Origin: Jannaschia seohaensis
GTDB lineage: Bacteria; Pseudomonadota; Alphaproteobacteria; Rhodobacterales; Rhodobacteraceae
Direction: 5' to 3'
Assembly: GCF_900116765.1 (NCBI RefSeq)
Contig: NZ_UETC01000010.1
Span: forward strand, 1-64,000
Length of the DNA stretch: 64,000 nt
Made by a program: the position numbers and the translations under genes. The notes under the pieces are model-generated. The model was not told the origin of the DNA. It ran no database searches and worked only from the letters and a program-made list of their open reading frames with translations. Of the stretch, positions 24,178 through 33,067 are shown piece after piece; positions within the stretch are counted from its first letter, which is position 1; each line of letters opens with the position of its first letter.

Positions 24178-25996
24178 AGCGCACCTTTCCGAGCTTGTCG
24201 TCGATCCAGTCCGGTTGCGCGTCGCGCCGCACCAGGAAGGGGCCGAGCGCGAGCAGGTCCAGACCCATGTGCAAAAAGCCGTCCACCGCATCCTCGGCGG
24301 AGCAGATGATCGGCTCGCCGCGGACGTTGAACGACGAGTTCAGCAGCATCGGACAGCCGGTCAGCGCGTGGAACGCCGTCAGGATCGCCGCGGCGCGCGG
24401 CTCCGCCCCGCGCTCGATCGTCTGCAAGCGCGCGCCGTGGTCGACATGGGTCACGGCGTCGAACTGGCTATGCACGGCCTGCCCCATGGCGGCGGGGGTG
24501 ATCTTGCCCGACGCCCGGGCGGCGGTGACGTCGCCCTTGAGGCGATACGCTTTCTTCAGCGTCGCCACATGCAGCATGTAGGGGCTCTCGGTCGGTCCGT
24601 CGAAAAGCTCGGGCGCGGCATCGGCCAGGACGAGCGGGGCGAAGGGGCGCCAGCCTTCGCGGAACTTGATGCGCCGATTGACATGGGACAGCACGCTCTC
24701 GCCGCGTGGATCGGCCAGGACGGAGCGGTTCCCCAGCGCGCGCGGCCCGAACTCCATCGGTCCGTCGGCATGGCCAACGATCTCGCCGGCGGCCAGCGAT
24801 TGGGCGACGCGCTCGGCATAGGCGGCGGGATCGGGGACATGATCATAGGTCAGGCCGGCCGCGTCCAGAGCCGCGCGGCAGTCATCCTCGGTCAGGCGCG
24901 GGCCGAGCAGGGCGCGGGACATGCCGTCGCCCACCGGCGCCGGGCGCGGACCGGCCTCCGCGCGCGCGACCTCCAGCGCCGCGCCCAGCGCGCCGCCCGC
25001 ATCCCCCGCCGCGGGCTGGACCCAAAGCCCGCGGAGCCCGTCCAATTCCCGCCGAAGCCGCCCATTGGCGACGCAGTTGAGCGCCACGCCGCCCGCGAGG
25101 CAAAGATCCTTCTGCCCCGTCCGCGCCAAGGCGGCGGCGGCGAGCGACAGCACGGCGCGTTCCAGCACGCGCTGCGCCGAGGCGGCGATATTCATGTAAA
25201 ATGGCGTGATCGGGTCCTGCGGCCGCCGGGCGGGCTGCCTGAACAGCATCTCGAAGAGCGGAGACGTGACCGAGGGCCCGCGATGATGGTCGAAGAAATC
25301 GAGGTTCAGGCTGAATCCGCCATCCTCATGCAGGTCGATCAGGCGGTTGCGGATCGTCGCAGTGAAGCTGGGCGCGCCGAAGGGGGCAAGGCCCATCAGC
25401 TTGTATTCGCCGGAATTCACCTTGAAGCCGCAATATTGCGTGAAGGCGCTGTAGAAGAGGCCCAGCGAATGGGGGAAGCGGATCTCGGCAACGGGTTCCA
25501 GCCCGGTTGGCGTGCCGTTCCAGATCGTCGTCGTCGCCACTTCGCCCACGCCGTCCATCACCAGCACGGCCGCGCTCTCGAACGGGGACGGGTAGAAGGC
25601 AGAGGCCGCGTGGGAGCGGTGGTGCGGCACGAAAGACACCGGGGCCGCACCCGCCGCGTCGGTCAGTTGCCGGGGCAAGTCGTCGCTCAGGGTGCCCAGC
25701 CTTTCCACAAGACGCGGCCAGAGCCGCGCCCCGCGTGGCGCGGTGATCGCGGCGGTCTCGACCATGCGCCGCACCTTGCGGACCGGGTTCTCGAAATAGG
25801 CGACGCGGTCCGGTTTGCGCCCTTCGGGCAGGCAGGAGAGGCAGTAGGCGATGGCCGCCTCCGGGAAACGCCAGTCGGCCTTGACGCGGCTGAAGCGCTC
25901 CTCCTGCGCGGCGGCGAGGATGCGGTCGCCGTCCACCAGCGCGGCGGCGGAGTCGTGGAAATGGGACGAGATCCCCAGGACGAGCGGCGCGCTCAT
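24164..25996 (-). CDS. O-carbamoyltransferase (NodU/CmcH family)
   Basis: A 610-residue cytoplasmic enzyme that would transfer a carbamoyl group from carbamoyl phosphate to a hydroxyl, usually of a sugar or antibiotic. The N-terminal Kae1-like domain (about 1-360) opens with LGISSHFHDSAAALV and has the metal-binding HHRSHAASAF and GVGEVATT. The C-terminal carbamoyltransferase domain (about 380-600) contains GPMEFGPRALGNRSVLADP and LNSSFNVRGEPI, both diagnostic. It is flanked by an SGNH hydrolase (4-base overlap) and a small protein, which together suggest modification of a surface glycan. The acceptor is not known. Confidence 0.85.
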   Translation of the reverse strand: MSAPLVLGISSHFHDSAAALVDGDRILAAAQEERFSRVKADWRFPEAAIAYCLSCLPEGRKPDRVAYFENPVRKVRRMVETAAITAPRGARLWPRLVERLGTLSDDLPRQLTDAAGAAPVSFVPHHRSHAASAFYPSPFESAAVLVMDGVGEVATTTIWNGTPTGLEPVAEIRFPHSLGLFYSAFTQYCGFKVNSGEYKLMGLAPFGAPSFTATIRNRLIDLHEDGGFSLNLDFFDHHRGPSVTSPLFEMLFRQPARRPQDPITPFYMNIAASAQRVLERAVLSLAAAALARTGQKDLCLAGGVALNCVANGRLRRELDGLRGLWVQPAAGDAGGALGAALEVARAEAGPRPAPVGDGMSRALLGPRLTEDDCRAALDAAGLTYDHVPDPAAYAERVAQSLAAGEIVGHADGPMEFGPRALGNRSVLADPRGESVLSHVNRRIKFREGWRPFAPLVLADAAPELFDGPTESPYMLHVATLKKAYRLKGDVTAARASGKITPAAMGQAVHSQFDAVTHVDHGARLQTIERGAEPRAAAILTAFHALTGCPMLLNSSFNVRGEPIICSAEDAVDGFLHMGLDLLALGPFLVRRDAQPDWIDDKLGKVRFAED

Positions 25997-26868
25997 GGCG
26001 TCACCCGATCGACCAGCGAGAGCAGCCGGTCCGCGATCTTCTCGGCGCCGAGTGGCGCCGGGTGGGCATCTCTCGGTAAGAGGTGATGGGTCTCGTCATA
26101 GGGCACAGTCGCGTCCAGCAGGTCCGGTGTGGCGGCCAGCATCGCCTCCGAGACTTCTGGCTGCACCCGGTCCAGCAGGGCGGCGGCGAAAGACAGACCG
26201 GCCGCCGTCGCGTCCGCCCGGGCCTGGGCGATCACATCCGTATAGGTGCGGATCAGCAGGAAATCGTCCGGCAGGAAGACCGAAACATCGGCCACGCCAA
26301 GCGCCGGTTGCCAGATCGGCACATAGACGATCCGCAGCCGGCCATCGGGCGCATGACGCGCGACCGGCACGTGTTCCACACCGAGCCGATACCACTCGCC
26401 GTTCTGAAAGGCGCGCATCCGGGAAGGATGGGGCACGATCCGAAATCTGTGATCGGCGATCGAGCAGAAGATCACCCCGTCCACGGCCCCGGCGGCGATG
26501 TCCCGGCGCATCTGGAGCAGGTTCTGAACGGTTCCCTGGCCGCCGATTCCCCGGTTCAGGATGCGCAGCCCGGGCCGGGCCGCCTGAAGACGGCCACAGA
26601 CCGTCTCTTCGTCGGTCAGCCCCGTGCCGTAGACGAACGAACACCCGTAGACCCCGATCCGCGGGCCTGTCGATGGCCGGTTCGGCACGCGCCGCCAGCC
26701 CTCTGCGTCGATCGTCTGCAGCACGCCGCTTCGTATCTTGGGCCGAACGGCATGGCCCGGGCTCAGCGCCCAGCCAAGCACGGGATCCGGCCGGAACAGC
26801 AGCCGCGGACGAGTGACGACCCGTCTTGCTTGGACGGGCTCTCCGGGGGTGGTCGCAGTCTGAGGCAT
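25993..26868 (-). CDS. SGNH/GDSL-type hydrolase
   Basis: A 291-residue protein with the SGNH esterase layout: block I YGCSFVYGTGL (nucleophile Ser), block II-like GIGGQGTVQNLL, and a C-terminal DAHPAPLGAEKIAD supplying the Asp-x-x-His pair. No signal peptide is seen, so it appears cytosolic, matching sugar-modifying rather than secreted esterases. Its stop overlaps the carbamoyltransferase start (ATGA), so the two work in one transcript. It may remove or transfer an acyl group on the same glycan or metabolite; the substrate is unknown. Confidence 0.7.
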   Translation of the reverse strand: MPQTATTPGEPVQARRVVTRPRLLFRPDPVLGWALSPGHAVRPKIRSGVLQTIDAEGWRRVPNRPSTGPRIGVYGCSFVYGTGLTDEETVCGRLQAARPGLRILNRGIGGQGTVQNLLQMRRDIAAGAVDGVIFCSIADHRFRIVPHPSRMRAFQNGEWYRLGVEHVPVARHAPDGRLRIVYVPIWQPALGVADVSVFLPDDFLLIRTYTDVIAQARADATAAGLSFAAALLDRVQPEVSEAMLAATPDLLDATVPYDETHHLLPRDAHPAPLGAEKIADRLLSLVDRVTP

Positions 26869-26980
26869 CCCAGCTCGAAGCGTAGTTACGCGGCACTTCC
26901 TTGCGGGAGTAGGTCCGCCGCAGGGGGGAGCGCAAGGGCAGTGAGCGGAGGAATGGCCATCTCAGCCCGCCCGGGCGGCG

Positions 26981-28480
26981 TCAGGACGGCGCTTCCGGCA
27001 CCAGATCCGCGATCTTCAATCGCTGGATCTTGCCCGATGGTCCTTTGGGAAGTTCCGGCAGGAAATGGATCGCGTCCGGCGTCTTGAAGTCTCCCAACTT
27101 GCTCCGGCAGAGCTCGATCAGCGTCGTGTCGTCCAGGGATGATCCATCGCGCACGCGCACGGCCGCCTCGACTGCTTCGCCATAGCGCGCGCATTTCCGT
27201 GGGAAAGCCGCCGCCTCCACCACATCGGGATGGGCATAGAGCGCCTCGTCCACCTCGCGCGGGGCGATGTTCTCGCCGCCCTTGATGATGAGTTCCTTGA
27301 GGCGTCCGGTCACGAAGACATATCCCTCCGCGTCCATCCGCGCCAGGTCTCCGGTCCGCAGCCAGCCGTCGCGGAACGTGGCCTCCGTCGCCTCCGGGTT
27401 CTTGAGGTAGCCGCGCATCACGTTGGGTCCGCGCACGACGATCTCACCCTCGACCTCCGGTGGCAGAGATGCGCCCTTCGTGTCCTGTATCTCCACCTCG
27501 CAGCCATAGGCGATGCCGGGCGAGCCGATCTTTCGGGGGCCCGGGGGCAGGGGGTTCGACAGGATCTGCGCGGCCGTCTCCGTCAGACCCATGGTCTCGA
27601 CCAGGGGGACATCGAACCGCGCCTCGAAGGCTTGCTGCGTCTCCACCGCCAAGGCCGAGGACGCAGAGCGCCCGAAGCGGAGCCGCGCGCGACAGGCGGC
27701 GTCCGGCTCCCCCTTGCCGTGCAGCAGATGCGAGATGATCGTCGGCACCGCCGAGAACCAGGTCGCGCCGTTTTCCCCCGCCTGCTCCCAGAAGCGAGAG
27801 GCGGAGAAGCGCGAGGTCATCGTCAGCGATCCGCCTGAAACGAGCGCCCCCATCACCGTCACGCACAGGCCGTTGATGTGGTAGATCGGCAGGATGCAGA
27901 AGCCCCGGTCCTCGGGCCTGAGCGCATGGGCGATGGCCGTCGTCCATCCGCCAGCCAGCAGGCTGGAATGGGCGTGGACCACGCCCTTTGGCCGACCCGT
28001 CGTGCCGGACGTATACATCAGCAGCGCGTCGTCCTCGGGCGAGACGTCATAGAGGTCGGCCTGCGCCTCCGCGCCGAGCGCCAGGGCCGAGACCCCGCTC
28101 TCGTTCGCGGCGTCGAACAGGGCGCGCGCATCGTCATGGACGAAGGCGAAGCGGGCCTCCGAATGGGAGAGCGCATAGGCGATGGCGTCCCGGCCCGCGG
28201 CGAGATTGATCATCGTCGAGCGAAATCCGCCCACAAGCGCGCCATAGAGCGCGATCAGGACCTCCCGGCCGTTGGGTGACACGATGGCGATGCTTTCCCC
28301 CTTCGCCGCGCCCCGTGCCGTCAGGTCGCGCGCGAAGGCCCGCGCGGCGTCCCGCAACTCCGTCCATGCAAGCCTGTCCTGGGTCTCGGGAAAGACCACC
28401 GCGATGCCTCCATCGGCCGCGCGATGCTCCAGCCAATCGCGCACCGTCCCCTCGGGCGGTCGGTCGGGCGAAAGCTTCAT
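26981..28480 (-). CDS. sauT: Sulfoacetate-CoA ligase-like AMP-forming acyl-CoA synthetase
   Basis: A 499-residue ANL-family ligase: P-loop LLMYTSGTTGRPKGVVH, A5-type ETMGLTETAAQI, A7 WLRTGDLARMD, and the C-terminal KGGENIAPREVDEAL and PKGPSGKIQR lysine. It would activate sulfoacetate to sulfoacetyl-CoA. The specificity is taken from context: the ATG at 28480 overlaps the stop of a SauS-type dehydrogenase, the same gene pair as in Cupriavidus necator. On sequence alone it could be any short-chain or malonate-type ligase. The frame stays open far upstream, but that part belongs to sauS in another frame. Confidence 0.68.
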   Translation of the reverse strand: MKLSPDRPPEGTVRDWLEHRAADGGIAVVFPETQDRLAWTELRDAARAFARDLTARGAAKGESIAIVSPNGREVLIALYGALVGGFRSTMINLAAGRDAIAYALSHSEARFAFVHDDARALFDAANESGVSALALGAEAQADLYDVSPEDDALLMYTSGTTGRPKGVVHAHSSLLAGGWTTAIAHALRPEDRGFCILPIYHINGLCVTVMGALVSGGSLTMTSRFSASRFWEQAGENGATWFSAVPTIISHLLHGKGEPDAACRARLRFGRSASSALAVETQQAFEARFDVPLVETMGLTETAAQILSNPLPPGPRKIGSPGIAYGCEVEIQDTKGASLPPEVEGEIVVRGPNVMRGYLKNPEATEATFRDGWLRTGDLARMDAEGYVFVTGRLKELIIKGGENIAPREVDEALYAHPDVVEAAAFPRKCARYGEAVEAAVRVRDGSSLDDTTLIELCRSKLGDFKTPDAIHFLPELPKGPSGKIQRLKIADLVPEAPS

Positions 28481-29880
28481 TTGCCGGCATCCTTCCAGTA
28501 GTCGGCGAAGATGTCCTCCAAGGTCGGCTCTCGCGCCGGGATCTCCCGGACGATTGTCGTCGACTGCAGGAAGTGCTTCCAATGCACGTTCTCGTCCACG
28601 GCGTTGCCGCCCCAGGTCCCGCAGCCCATGGAGAGCGAGAACGGCATCCCGTTGGTGAAAGACCCGCCCGTGGCGAAGGTATGGGCTTGGTTCACGATCA
28701 CCCGGCTGGTCGGGATCGCCCGCGCCAGCGCCATGGGGCGATCCGGATCCGTGCTGTGCAGACCTACCGAATGTCCCGCCCCCTGGTAGCGTTGGATCTC
28801 GTCGGTGATCCGCATGGCCTCCTCGAAGTCCGCTGCGGCATAGAGAGCCAGGACGCGGCTCAGCTTTTCGCCAGAGAGCGGGTGATCCGGCCCGATCCCC
28901 GAGGTTGGCACCGCGATATATTCGGTCCCGGGCGGCACCTTGCCGGTAAGCCCCAGGGCCGCGATCGTCGCGTCGGCATCCTGCGCGATGACCTGGCGGC
29001 TCAGATGCCCGTCGGGCCAGAGCGCCGCGACGACCGCCGCCTCGTCCTCGACCACGGCGCCGCCCGCCCGCGCCATTGCCGCCAGGAACGCGTCCCGGAC
29101 GGCATCCACCACGACCACCGCGTTCTCCGACGAACAGGAGGTCGCGTTGTCGAAGGTCTTGGAGGCTCGGATCTTTTCGGCGGCGGCGTCCAGATCCGCC
29201 GTCTCGTCGACGATCACCGTGACGTTGCCCGCGCCCACCGCCACGGCGGGCGTGCCCGCCGTCTGCGCGCGGTGGACATTGTTCTGGCTGCCGGTGGCGA
29301 CGATCATGTCGCAACTCTCCATCAGCCGCTGGGTCTTGGCCTTGGAGCCGGGCGCGGGGACCATGCTCACCAGATCCGGATCCTCGCCGATCTTTGCGAA
29401 CTCGACATGGATGAACTCCAGCAGCCGTTCACAGCAGGCCACGCCCTTGGGCGAGGGCGCCACCACGATGGCGTTGCCGCATTTGAGCGCGTTGATGATG
29501 TTGTTGGCCGGTGTCGCCGCCGGGTTGGTGGAGGGCACGATGGCGGCGATCACCCCCTTGGGCCGCGCGATCTCGGTGATGCCGGTGGCCGGGTCGTCAC
29601 GGATCACGCCATGGGTCGTGACGCCTGCGATATCGCGCATCAGGCCCAGCGTCTTGCGGTGGTTCTTGGTGATCTTGTCCGGGACGTTGCCCAATCCCGT
29701 CGTCCGGACGGCCAGCTCGGCGAGGTCGCGGTTGCGGCCGGGCTCCATGATCGCCCAAGCGGCGGCCTGCGCGGCGCGGTCATAGCGCGTCTGGCTGCCC
29801 TCTGTCTCGTAGCGGCGCTGCGCCGCGCGCGCCCGCGCCACGATGGCGTCGACTTCCCCGACCGGATCGGTCCTGTCCAT
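28477..29880 (-). CDS. sauS: CoA-acylating sulfoacetaldehyde dehydrogenase
   Basis: A 467-residue CoA-acylating aldehyde dehydrogenase that would reduce sulfoacetyl-CoA to sulfoacetaldehyde with NAD(P)H. The nucleophile is Cys249 in NATSCSSENAV. The N-terminus (DPVGEVDAIVARARAAQRRYE) and the GAGHSVGLHS, FATGGSFTNGMPFSLSMGCG end closely match the SauS proteins I remember. It is co-transcribed with the ligase gene. Sulfoacetaldehyde would then go to Xsc, which is not in this window. Other CoA-acylating dehydrogenases, such as EutE-like ones, are less similar. Confidence 0.75.
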   Translation of the reverse strand: MDRTDPVGEVDAIVARARAAQRRYETEGSQTRYDRAAQAAAWAIMEPGRNRDLAELAVRTTGLGNVPDKITKNHRKTLGLMRDIAGVTTHGVIRDDPATGITEIARPKGVIAAIVPSTNPAATPANNIINALKCGNAIVVAPSPKGVACCERLLEFIHVEFAKIGEDPDLVSMVPAPGSKAKTQRLMESCDMIVATGSQNNVHRAQTAGTPAVAVGAGNVTVIVDETADLDAAAEKIRASKTFDNATSCSSENAVVVVDAVRDAFLAAMARAGGAVVEDEAAVVAALWPDGHLSRQVIAQDADATIAALGLTGKVPPGTEYIAVPTSGIGPDHPLSGEKLSRVLALYAAADFEEAMRITDEIQRYQGAGHSVGLHSTDPDRPMALARAIPTSRVIVNQAHTFATGGSFTNGMPFSLSMGCGTWGGNAVDENVHWKHFLQSTTIVREIPAREPTLEDIFADYWKDAGK

Positions 29881-29920
29881 TGGTCCACCCTCTTCTTCCC
29901 TGTCGAAATATCCCGGGGGT

Positions 29921-29966
29921 GCGGGGGCAGAGCCCCCGCCGGGTCGGCCCCAACGGGGCCGACCCG
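29921..29966 (-). repeat. Double hairpin between tctC and sauS
   Basis: Two perfect back-to-back hairpins start 2 bases after the tctC stop on the minus strand: a 12-bp stem (CGGGTCGGCCCC, 3-base loop, 29940-29966) and an 8-bp stem (GCGGGGGC, 3-base loop, 29921-29939). They are followed by ACCCCCGGGATATTT. I recall this G/C hairpin plus ATATTT arrangement as a frequent intergenic element in Rhodobacteraceae. It may end or protect the tctC message and so lower sauST expression relative to the binding protein. Confidence 0.65.
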
Positions 29967-29968
29967 TC

Positions 29969-30934
29969 TCACAGACCGGCCAGAAGCTCCGTCAGCGTCT
30001 CCTGCCGCGCGGCCCACATCTCGATCACCTCGTGGCGGGTCATGACGTGCATCGGACTGCCGCCCGCCTCCATGCGGCTGGCCACGCTGCCGTTCTCGAA
30101 CATGGTCGGCACGATCTCGGCCAGCTTGTCGATGATTGGCTGCGGGGTGCCCTTGGGTACCATGATGCCGCGATAGTTCACGCTCGCGTTGTCGATGTCG
30201 AAGCCCTGTTCCATCATCGTCGGCACATCGGGCGGGAAGGAATTCCGCTCTAGGTCGAACACGCCGAGGCTCTTGACGTTCCCGGCCTCCTGCGGGCGGA
30301 AGGCGTCCGAGAGGTTGTTCAAACCGCCCATCACTTCGCCCGCGATCACCGCGCGCATCGCGCCCGCGCCGCCCGCATTGTTGGGGATGTAGGCCAGCTG
30401 CACGTCGGCGGCCTTCTCCAATTGCAGCGCCGCGATGTGGTGGCCCACAAAGAGGCCCGCGCCCGAGAAGGTGAAGCCGCCTGGGTTCTCCTTGGCCCAG
30501 TCGACGACCTCCTGCATCGAGTCGAACTCGCTATCGGCGCCGACGACGAAGACCGCCGGGTCGGCGCCCCAGTTGGCTATGGGCTCGAAGCTATCGACGC
30601 TGTATTGCACGCCGCCTTCGATGGACTGCGCGACGAAATGCGAGACGTTATAGGCGCCCAGTGTGTAGCCGTCCGCGTCGGCCTGGGTCGCCAGCCAGTT
30701 CCAGCCCACGCGCCCGCCCGCGCCGGGGCGGTTGACGATGGCGATGGGCATGCCGAGCGCGTCCTCGTTGCCCGCAGTCATAGTCACGATGCGCGCCTGG
30801 AAGTCGGTAGCGCCGCCCGCCCCGTAGCTCACCATCATCACCGGGCGCGCGGGGTTATTCTCGTGCCCGTCGGCCAGCGCTGCGGTGCCGAGGCCGCTGA
30901 TGGCAAGTGCCGCGGCTGCGATCAAAGTCTTCAT
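29969..30934 (-). CDS. tctC: Tripartite tricarboxylate transporter (TTT) substrate-binding protein
   Basis: A 321-residue periplasmic protein: signal peptide (LIAAAALAISGLGTAALAD), then the Bug/TctC fold with ARPVMMVSYGAGGATDFQAR, VNRPGAGGRVGW, the pocket loop SGAGLFVGHH and PPDVPTMMEQGFDI. The ribosome site GGGAGGACC precedes the ATG. TctC-type proteins bind carboxylates; given sauST downstream, sulfoacetate is the likely ligand (inference). It is followed by a double hairpin before sauS. The tctB and tctA genes just upstream both carry lesions. Confidence 0.85.
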   Translation of the reverse strand: MKTLIAAAALAISGLGTAALADGHENNPARPVMMVSYGAGGATDFQARIVTMTAGNEDALGMPIAIVNRPGAGGRVGWNWLATQADADGYTLGAYNVSHFVAQSIEGGVQYSVDSFEPIANWGADPAVFVVGADSEFDSMQEVVDWAKENPGGFTFSGAGLFVGHHIAALQLEKAADVQLAYIPNNAGGAGAMRAVIAGEVMGGLNNLSDAFRPQEAGNVKSLGVFDLERNSFPPDVPTMMEQGFDIDNASVNYRGIMVPKGTPQPIIDKLAEIVPTMFENGSVASRMEAGGSPMHVMTRHEVIEMWAARQETLTELLAGL

Positions 30935-31048
30935 TTTTCGGTCCTCCCTGGGGTTTGGGTCTGCCGCCCTTGCGGTTCAGAACAGGATCTCCCGCGGGGT
31001 GAAGACCCCGAGGAGCATGGCGAAGAGTCCGTCCATCACCGCCAGGAA

Positions 31049-31441
31049 TCAGGCGGTGATGACCACGCGCTTGATCCAGCTCCGCACCTCCCCATGCGGG
31101 GCCGGATCGTAGAGCGTCAGCAGGATAAAGAAGGCGACGGTCGAGGCCGTGTAGACGCCGAGCGCCGCCGCCGCCCAGAAGACGTAGACCAGCATCACCG
31201 CGAGGCCCGGCAGGATGGCGAGGATCGCGTTCCGGCTGAGCCCGGCGCCGACCTTCGTCTTTCCGATCAGCGCCTTCCCGAATGTCCAGAGCGCGAGCAC
31301 GACGAAGACGGTCGAGATGATGCGCGGGAAGAGGAAGGCCGCCGCCGACTCCTGGGTCCAGCTGATCCAGGCGACCGTGATGCCGACCAGAGCGACCGCG
31401 CCGCTGGCGACGATGTGCTGTGAGCGGGGCAGGTCGGTCAT
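31049..31441 (-). CDS. tctB: TTT transporter small membrane subunit, C-terminus cut by a premature TGA
   Basis: A 130-residue TctB with three membrane helices (VASGAVALVGITVAWIS, IISTVFVVLALWTFG, LAVMLVYVFWAAAALGVYTAS). The TGA at 31049-31051 falls at the start of what should be the last helix. In the same frame, codons beyond it read FLAVMDGLFAMLLGVFTP to a second stop at 30977, giving 154 residues, the usual TctB length. A TGG to TGA change would explain this. Truncation leaves a 114-base gap to tctC instead of 42. The start overlaps the tctA stop (ATGA). Either a real nonsense mutation or a base error. Confidence 0.75.
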   Translation of the reverse strand: MTDLPRSQHIVASGAVALVGITVAWISWTQESAAAFLFPRIISTVFVVLALWTFGKALIGKTKVGAGLSRNAILAILPGLAVMLVYVFWAAAALGVYTASTVAFFILLTLYDPAPHGEVRSWIKRVVITA

Positions 31442-32966
31442 GTCAGCGCCTCCTCTTTCTCGATGGCGTCCTCCTTGGTGGTGAAGCGGCGGTAACGCAG
31501 CTCCATCCAGACCGAATAGGCGATCGAGGCCACCACGACGGCGATCATCGTCAGGTTCAGCGCGCCGGTGAAGAAGTAGGGGCCGATGCCGACGGTCGCG
31601 TTCGCGATCATGGAGCCTTGGACGAAATTCGCCTCGGCGATGGGGCCCAGGATCAGGCCCAGCACCAGCGGCGCCGCCGATAAGCCGAAGCGCTCCAGGA
31701 AATACATCCCCGTCCCGAGCGCGGCCATGATGTAGACATCGCCCATGGAGGTCTGCACCGAATAGCTGCCGAAGATCGCCAGCGCCAGGACGACCGCCGC
31801 CATCACGGCATTCGGGACCTGCGCCACGCGAGCGGCGAGCCCCGCGATATAGAGGCCGAAGACGCACATCAGGATCTGCCCGATCAGCATCGAGTTGATG
31901 AAGGTCCAGGCGACGTCGGGGTGGTTGTCGAAAAGGTCGGTCCCCGGGAAGATCCCATGGATCAGCAGACCGCCCAGCAGGACCGCCGCGGTAGGCGAGC
32001 CGGGGATCGACAGCGGCAGCAGCGGCACCAGCGAGGGGCCGACCGTGGCGTTGTTCGCGCTCTCGGCGGCGATGACGCCTTCGCTGTGGCCGGTGCCGAA
32101 CTTTTCGCGCTCGGGGCTCATCTTTCTCGACTGGTCATAGGCGACCAGGCCCGCGATCTGCCCGCCCACGCCGGGGATCAGGCCGATGATCGAGCCGGTC
32201 GCCGTTCGGATCGTCAAGGCCCGGCCGCGCCGCAGCACCTCGCGGATGGCGTCTCCGACGGGATGGCGCTCGACCTCCAGGACCTCGGCGTCGAGCCGCT
32301 TGCGGCCCTTGGCGAACATGTTGATGACCTGCGGGATGGCGAAGAGGCCGATCAGTGCGGGGATCACGTTGATCCCGCCCGCGAGGCTGTCATGGAAGAT
32401 GAAGCGCTGCGCGCCCATGATGTCGTCGAAGCCGATGGTGGCCAGCCACAACCCGATGCAGCCCGAGAGCAGCCCCTTCACAACCGAGCTTCCGTCGAGC
32501 GAGCCGATGATCGTCACCCCCAGGATCGCCAGCCAGAACAGGTGCGACGGGCCGAAGGCCAGCGCCCATTGCGCCAGGACCGGCGTGAGGAAGATCAGCA
32601 GCAGCACCCCGAAGACTCCGCCGATGGCCGAGGACACGAAGCTGAGTTGCAGCGCCTTCGCCCCATGGCCCTTGCGCGCCATCGTGTGGCCGTCGAGCGT
32701 GGTTGCGATGTTCGCCGGAGCGCCCGGGATCTTGAGCAGGATCGCGCTGACCGCGCCGCCCGCCACGGTCGAGGTATAGGCCGCCCCCAACAGGATCAGG
32801 CCCGATGCGGGCTCCAGCTGGAAGGTGAAGGGAATGAGCAAGGCGACCGCCATGGTCGGTGAGAGGCCGGGCGTCGCGCCCAGAATCAGCCCCCCACCGT
32901 TCCGAGCAGAAGCAGCATGAAGTTGAACGGCGTGAAGACGTCGCCAAAGTGAAAAAGAAACTCCAA
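31438..32966 (-). pseudogene. tctA: TTT transporter large membrane subunit, frameshifted near the N-terminus
   Basis: A TctA of about 509 residues when repaired. The TTG at 32966 follows GGGAGGGGA and opens EFLFHFGDVFTPFNFMLLL and LGTVGG; the frame then hits TGA. The remainder (LILGATPGLSPTMAVALL onwards) lies in the +1 frame and runs uninterrupted to 31438. The break is in the C6 run at 32890-32895, where seven bases would restore the family motif. An internal ATG at 32853 could start a 471-residue product lacking the first helix and part of the TctA signature. Many membrane helices and the GATPGLSPT and GVGGQIAGLVAYD motifs confirm the family. Confidence 0.8.
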
Positions 32967-33014
32967 CGCGTCCCCTCCCAAAGACTTGTTGCGTTCGGAT
33001 TCTGACGGTAGGTC

Positions 33015-33042
33015 ATGAAAACAGTTTTGCAAATGTTTTCAT
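33015..33042. promoter_or_regulatory. Palindromic operator between tctA and the LacI-type regulator
   Basis: A perfect 9-bp inverted repeat (ATGAAAACA ... TGTTTTCAT) with a 10-base spacer, itself containing GTTTTGCAAA, lies between the divergent starts at 32966 and 33068. Each arm also pairs with the spacer to give overlapping TGAAAAC/GTTTTGCA sites, as expected for a LacI-family protein with AT-rich half sites. Confidence 0.6.
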
Positions 33043-33067
33043 TTTGTGACCGGGGGAGTGGGGTTAA

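Noticed and set aside
26981-29314. A 777-residue ligase with a long N-terminal extension
   Set aside because: The extension is sauS in another frame; the ATG at 28480 overlaps the sauS stop and fits the family length.
31049-31051. Selenocysteine at the TGA in tctB
   Set aside because: TctB is not a selenoprotein family, the position is in a membrane helix, and no SECIS-like structure was noticed.
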